From positions 1-8,898 of the forward strand of contig JAGHBR010000185.1 of assembly GCA_021160885.1 (NCBI GenBank): a DNA stretch of 8,898 bases, given 5' to 3'. This DNA comes from Caldisericaceae bacterium (GTDB lineage: Bacteria; Calditrichota; Calditrichia; Calditrichales; Calditrichaceae). Of this stretch, positions 5,370 through 8,898 are shown one piece after another. The notes under the pieces were generated by a model. The model was given only the letters and a program-made list of their open reading frames with translations. It was not told where the DNA came from and did not search any database. The translations under genes and the position numbers were made by a program. Each line of letters begins with the position of its first letter. Position 1 is the stretch's first letter.

Positions 5370-5841
5370 GTACTTTTTAGTATTGCTACTGTTCTTTGGT
5401 TTACCGGCCATCTTAGCCCAGGCGTTAATCGTGCCATTGCTGAGAATCCACATTTGGCAACCAGATGTCGTTTTGTGTATTGTTTTGCTGCTTTCCAAAA
5501 GGTTTGGCGGTATTCGCGGCAGTACAGCCGGTTTTGTGTTGGGCCTGCTTCAGGACGCTCTTACAGGTATGCCCATCGGTATGTCTGCCTTTCCCAAATC
5601 TTTAGTTGGTTATTTAACCGGCAAATTTCATGGCCAACATATTAAAGGTCTGTTCATGGATTTATGGTTCGTTTTGTTTATTTTAATCCATGGAATTATT
5701 TTTTACAGTTTATTGGGGATTAAAGCAGAGCTGAATTTATCGGACATGATCATTACCAGAGCCTTACCAAATGCTATTTACACCATGGTTAGTTTATTGA
5801 TAATGAATCTGTTCTTAAAAAAGTATCTGAGTGAAGAGTAA
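5353..5841 (+). CDS. mreD: Rod shape-determining protein MreD
   Basis: This 162-aa integral membrane protein has five or six predicted segments (about 7-29, 37-48, 55-68, 100-121, 140-155). The short MreD signature is seen in 'QPDVV' at 36-40 followed by 'GSTAGFVLGLLQDALTGMPI' at 56-75. MreD works with MreC in the inner membrane to balance elongasome activity. The ATG at 5353 lies inside the end of mreC (17-base overlap), with GGAG 10 bases upstream, so translation is probably coupled. The stop overlaps the next ATG by one base (TAATG). Confidence 0.93.
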   Translation: MKQETKYFLVLLLFFGLPAILAQALIVPLLRIHIWQPDVVLCIVLLLSKRFGGIRGSTAGFVLGLLQDALTGMPIGMSAFPKSLVGYLTGKFHGQHIKGLFMDLWFVLFILIHGIIFYSLLGIKAELNLSDMIITRALPNAIYTMVSLLIMNLFLKKYLSEE

Positions 5842-7706
5842 TGAGATATTTGAATTCTTCTAAACAAAAGTCTAAAAGAACTTTCATTTACTCTTTAACT
5901 TTGGCCTTCGGATTTCTGATTTTATTAGCAGGATTTTTTAATTTACAAATTTTGCATCGCCAGTACTACCTAGATATTTCCATTCACAATGTGATTCGTC
6001 AAATAAAAATCAATCCGGTGCGTGGTTTAATCCGTGATAAAGAAGGTAGAATATTAGTTGACAATCGGCCGGCTTTTTCCGCTGCTTTGATTAAAGCCCA
6101 TACTTCAGACAGTACCATTCAAACAGTGGCGCAATATTTGAACCTGGACGTAAAAGAAATTAAGAAAAAATTAAGAAGAAGTCCCCGTTTTCGCCCAGTC
6201 ATCATTCGTAGAGACATTGATGAACAAACACGCACGTTATTAGAAGAAAATCAATATTTTTTACCCGGCTTTGAACTGATCCTTGATTTTAAACGCTATT
6301 ACCCGCCAGGTATCAACTCACCACACATTTTTGGCTACATTGGCGAAGTTAATGAAAAAGAACAGAAACTGGATCCACGCTATGAACTGGGTGACATGAT
6401 TGGCAAAGCTGGATTGGAACGCTATTACGATCTTGAATTAAGAGGCGTAAAAGGTATTCGCTACGTACGAGTAGACGCCAGCGGTAAAATTTTAGGAGAT
6501 TATGATCCGGAATTGAATGTACCGGCCATTCATGGCAGCGATCTGTACCTGACACTTGACTACGACTTGCAAAAGTTTGCCGAAAACTTACTGGCCGATA
6601 AGCGAGGGGCTCTGGTAGCCATTGATGTGCGCACCGGTGGCATTCTTGCCCTGGTCAGCAAACCTGATTATGATGTGCGGGCTTTAAGCGGAAAAATAGA
6701 TGCAGAAGTCTGGCGCTCACTTATTCAGGATGAGGCTCATCCTCTTTACAGCCGCTCAATTCAAAGCGCTTATCCGCCAGGCTCCACCTACAAAATTGTA
6801 GCCGCCATTGCCGCCTTGCAAGAGGGAATTATTACGCCTTCCTGGCAGGCTTACTGTCCCGGTTACTTCAGGCTGGGACGAAAGATTATTCGTTGTTGGA
6901 ATCCCAACGGACACGGTACATTGGATTTGTACGGAGCTATCAAAAATAGTTGCAATGTTTATTTTTACCAGCTTGGTCTGAAAATTGGTCTGGAAACTTG
7001 GTCAAAATACAGTAAACTTTTAGGTTTTGGCCAGCGAACTAATATCGATTTACCCAACGAAAATGCAGGTTTGGTGCCTACGGTAGAGTACTTCAATAAA
7101 ATTTATGGAGTCAATGGCTGGACAAAAGGCAATTTGGCCAATCTGGCCATCGGTCAGGGCGAACTTTTAACTACGCCGTTGCAAATTGCCCAGTTTGCTA
7201 TGATTTTAGCCAATCGTGGCATTTATCATCGTCCTCATCTGGTCGATCATCTTTACAATTACCAGACGCACAAAACGATCTCATTTCCTACTCATTCCAA
7301 AGTAGTTAGCCAGGTTTCCGGCGAGGTTTTTGACATTGTGCGTGAGGGAATGCATCAGGTAGTAAACGGCGGAACAGGCTGGTTGGGAAAAGTCCCGGGC
7401 ATTGACATGGCCGGCAAAACGGGCACAGCTCAAAATCCGCATGGCGATCCGCATGCCTGGTTTATGGCCTTCGCCCCTTACTCTCATCCGGAAGTGGCCA
7501 TTGCGGTTATTGTTGAAAACGGCGGCAGCGGCGGAGGAGTTGCCGCGCCCATTGCCCGAAAATTCCTGGAAATGTATTTTTATCATAAATTAATCCCAAG
7601 ACCTGTAGTTAAAAAGGATACCTTAAACGTGGAACAGGGCATTAATCCTTTGCCCATTGACAGCCTGGCACCAATCCCAATTCTTAGAGTTCCGGAGAGA
7701 GATTAA
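5841..7706 (+). CDS. mrdA: Penicillin-binding protein 2 (elongation-specific transpeptidase)
   Basis: This 621-aa class B PBP cross-links peptidoglycan strands made by RodA. It has a cytoplasmic basic tail, one membrane anchor (15-36), a pedestal/dimerisation domain (about 56-220) with 'RGLIRDKEGRIL' at 61-72, and a transpeptidase domain (about 255-580). Active-site motifs are intact: nucleophile Ser315 in 'STYK', 'SCN' at 370-372 and 'KTG' at 526-528. Cys339, Cys352, His358 and Cys371 align with the zinc-site positions known for PBP2 enzymes. After the catalytic domain comes a Pro-rich tail of about 40 residues. The ATG overlaps the mreD stop by one base; GAAGAG just upstream is a weak ribosome-binding site, so coupling is likely. 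Confidence 0.96.
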   Translation: MRYLNSSKQKSKRTFIYSLTLAFGFLILLAGFFNLQILHRQYYLDISIHNVIRQIKINPVRGLIRDKEGRILVDNRPAFSAALIKAHTSDSTIQTVAQYLNLDVKEIKKKLRRSPRFRPVIIRRDIDEQTRTLLEENQYFLPGFELILDFKRYYPPGINSPHIFGYIGEVNEKEQKLDPRYELGDMIGKAGLERYYDLELRGVKGIRYVRVDASGKILGDYDPELNVPAIHGSDLYLTLDYDLQKFAENLLADKRGALVAIDVRTGGILALVSKPDYDVRALSGKIDAEVWRSLIQDEAHPLYSRSIQSAYPPGSTYKIVAAIAALQEGIITPSWQAYCPGYFRLGRKIIRCWNPNGHGTLDLYGAIKNSCNVYFYQLGLKIGLETWSKYSKLLGFGQRTNIDLPNENAGLVPTVEYFNKIYGVNGWTKGNLANLAIGQGELLTTPLQIAQFAMILANRGIYHRPHLVDHLYNYQTHKTISFPTHSKVVSQVSGEVFDIVREGMHQVVNGGTGWLGKVPGIDMAGKTGTAQNPHGDPHAWFMAFAPYSHPEVAIAVIVENGGSGGGVAAPIARKFLEMYFYHKLIPRPVVKKDTLNVEQGINPLPIDSLAPIPILRVPERD

Positions 7707-8898
7707 ATGGCACAATTCACCAATTTCCTAAAAAAAATCGACTGGCTCATCCTGGGACCGACACTTATACTGATCGTGATCGGCTTAATGTCCATCTTTA
7801 GCGCAACTTATTACTCTGCCGACAATCAGAACTATTTTGCCAGGCAACTCATTTATGCCACAATGGGAATCAGCTTTATGCTTATCCTCAACTTTTTACC
7901 TTTTAAACTGATCCTTAAAAGTAGTTACTTTTTGTATGCTTTGTCGATTTTAAGCCTGATAATGGTTTTATTTTTTGGAGCAAAAGGTTTTGGAGCGGAA
8001 CGCTGGTTAAAAATTGGCCCCATGCGGCTTCAACCTTCTGAATTTGCTAAAATTGCAACTGTGTTAGCTCTGGCAAGATACCTTTCTACCAACAATCGAG
8101 ATGTCGATTATTTTAAACATTTAGTGATGGTATTTCTACTGGTTTTAATTCCATTTGCCTTAATTGTTAAACAACCTGATCTTGGCACTTCGCTGGTCTT
8201 TTTAGCATTGATTGTACCCATGCTTTACATGGCCGGTGTTTCCTGGTTTGTTCTGTTTGTTTTGTTGCCCCCCGCGGTTACTATGATCGTAGCGTTTAAT
8301 ACTTACGCTTTTATTGTCTGGCTAACCATTATTTTTATCATTCTGATTTTCACCAGACAAAAACTTTATCTTAAAATTTTTGTGATTATTCAAAATATAT
8401 TAATAGGAAGCCTTACACCGGTGTTATGGAATTCGCTGAAAAGTTATCAGAAACAACGCATTTTAACTTTTCTAAAACCTGAAAATGATCCTCAGGGCGC
8501 CGGTTATCAAATCATCCAAAGCAAAGTAGCCATAGGATCAGGCGGCATTGGGGGAAAAGGTTTTTTACATGGTTCCCAATCGCAATTAAATTTTTTACCG
8601 GCACACCATACCGATTTTATCTTCTCTGTTTTAGGCGAAGAATGGGGCTTTTTGGGGGTGATTACGGTATTATTTATTTTTTTATTCTTATTCCTTTATC
8701 TTTTATGGCTGGCCAATTCTGTAAAATCGAATTACTCACAACTGGCTATTATCGGATTAACCACCATTCTTGCTTTTCATACCGTAATTAATATTGGCAT
8801 GACCATAGGTTTTGCACCGGTTACCGGATTACCGCTTCCCTTTTTAAGTTATGGCGGGTCTTTTTTGTTAACAAGTTGCATAGCCATCGGTTTAACGC
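7707..8898 (+). CDS. rodA: RodA, SEDS-family peptidoglycan glycosyltransferase (C-terminus cut by window edge)
   Basis: The ATG follows the mrdA stop with no gap, with GGAGAGAG at 7694-7701 as ribosome-binding site. The frame stays open for 397 codons to the window edge; members usually have about 370-420 residues, so only the extreme C-terminus is likely missing. It is a polytopic membrane enzyme that polymerises lipid II. SEDS signatures are 'RWLKIGPMRLQPSEFAKI' (99-116), 'KQPDLGTSL' (155-163), the loop 'PENDPQGAGYQIIQSKVAIG' (258-277) containing the probable catalytic Asp261 (equivalent to E. coli Asp262), 'LGEEWGFLG' (309-317) and 'GLPLPFLSYGGS' (374-385). It forms a complex with the PBP2 encoded just upstream. 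Confidence 0.96.
   Translation, partial: MAQFTNFLKKIDWLILGPTLILIVIGLMSIFSATYYSADNQNYFARQLIYATMGISFMLILNFLPFKLILKSSYFLYALSILSLIMVLFFGAKGFGAERWLKIGPMRLQPSEFAKIATVLALARYLSTNNRDVDYFKHLVMVFLLVLIPFALIVKQPDLGTSLVFLALIVPMLYMAGVSWFVLFVLLPPAVTMIVAFNTYAFIVWLTIIFIILIFTRQKLYLKIFVIIQNILIGSLTPVLWNSLKSYQKQRILTFLKPENDPQGAGYQIIQSKVAIGSGGIGGKGFLHGSQSQLNFLPAHHTDFIFSVLGEEWGFLGVITVLFIFLFLFLYLLWLANSVKSNYSQLAIIGLTTILAFHTVINIGMTIGFAPVTGLPLPFLSYGGSFLLTSCIAIGLT

Noticed and set aside
7281..7593. Open frames on both strands within the PBP2 transpeptidase domain
   Set aside because: Both lie wholly inside mrdA across the KTG motif and have shadow-like composition.

Overview
The window is a bacterial chromosome segment, moderately AT-rich. 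Its core is a complete rod-shape (elongasome) operon, preceded by a peptidoglycan carboxypeptidase gene and a looser set of small and accessory genes. No mobile element, CRISPR array, tRNA or rRNA is visible. The protein style (a MreB with a short N-terminal MGFSLFDFF segment, a VanZ-like protein, an exported EEP-family hydrolase with a possible lipobox) and the gene order fit a Gram-negative-type rod of the FCB/Calditrichota neighbourhood. That assignment is inference from general resemblance only; no marker here settles it.

Left part (1-1503). At the left edge is the N-terminus of a minus-strand gene with a good Shine-Dalgarno and a near-consensus sigma70-type promoter; its 27 visible residues resemble the start of an RsbW-type anti-sigma ATPase, weakly. 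Next come a VanZ-like membrane protein (+) and an exported endonuclease/exonuclease/phosphatase-fold protein (-), whose 3' ends overlap by 35 bases.

Middle part (1504-2446). A 315-base intergenic stretch is unusually rich in inverted repeats: an 8-bp hairpin at the likely transcription start of the EEP gene, a perfect 12-bp inverted repeat, and a nested set of pairings. It leads to a 55-codon ORF with a very strong ribosome-binding site. That small gene ends 3 bases from the stop of a convergent 99-aa hypothetical protein with a C-terminal WDGCGC motif. A further palindrome lies in the promoter region between this gene and ldcA.

Right part (2447-8898). An LD-carboxypeptidase (peptidase family S66) is followed after 107 bases by mreB, mreC, mreD, mrdA (PBP2) and rodA. 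From mreC onward the genes overlap or abut, which implies translational coupling. MreB filaments, the MreC/MreD membrane pair, the PBP2 transpeptidase and the RodA glycosyltransferase together form the machine that builds side-wall peptidoglycan; all key catalytic residues are present. rodA runs off the right edge.

This is mostly an ordinary cell-shape locus. The parts most worth a second look are the structured intergenic region with its small ORF, the 99-aa CxC protein, and a Cys-Cys-His-Cys version of the PBP2 zinc site. I do not see evidence for a wholly new multi-gene system.
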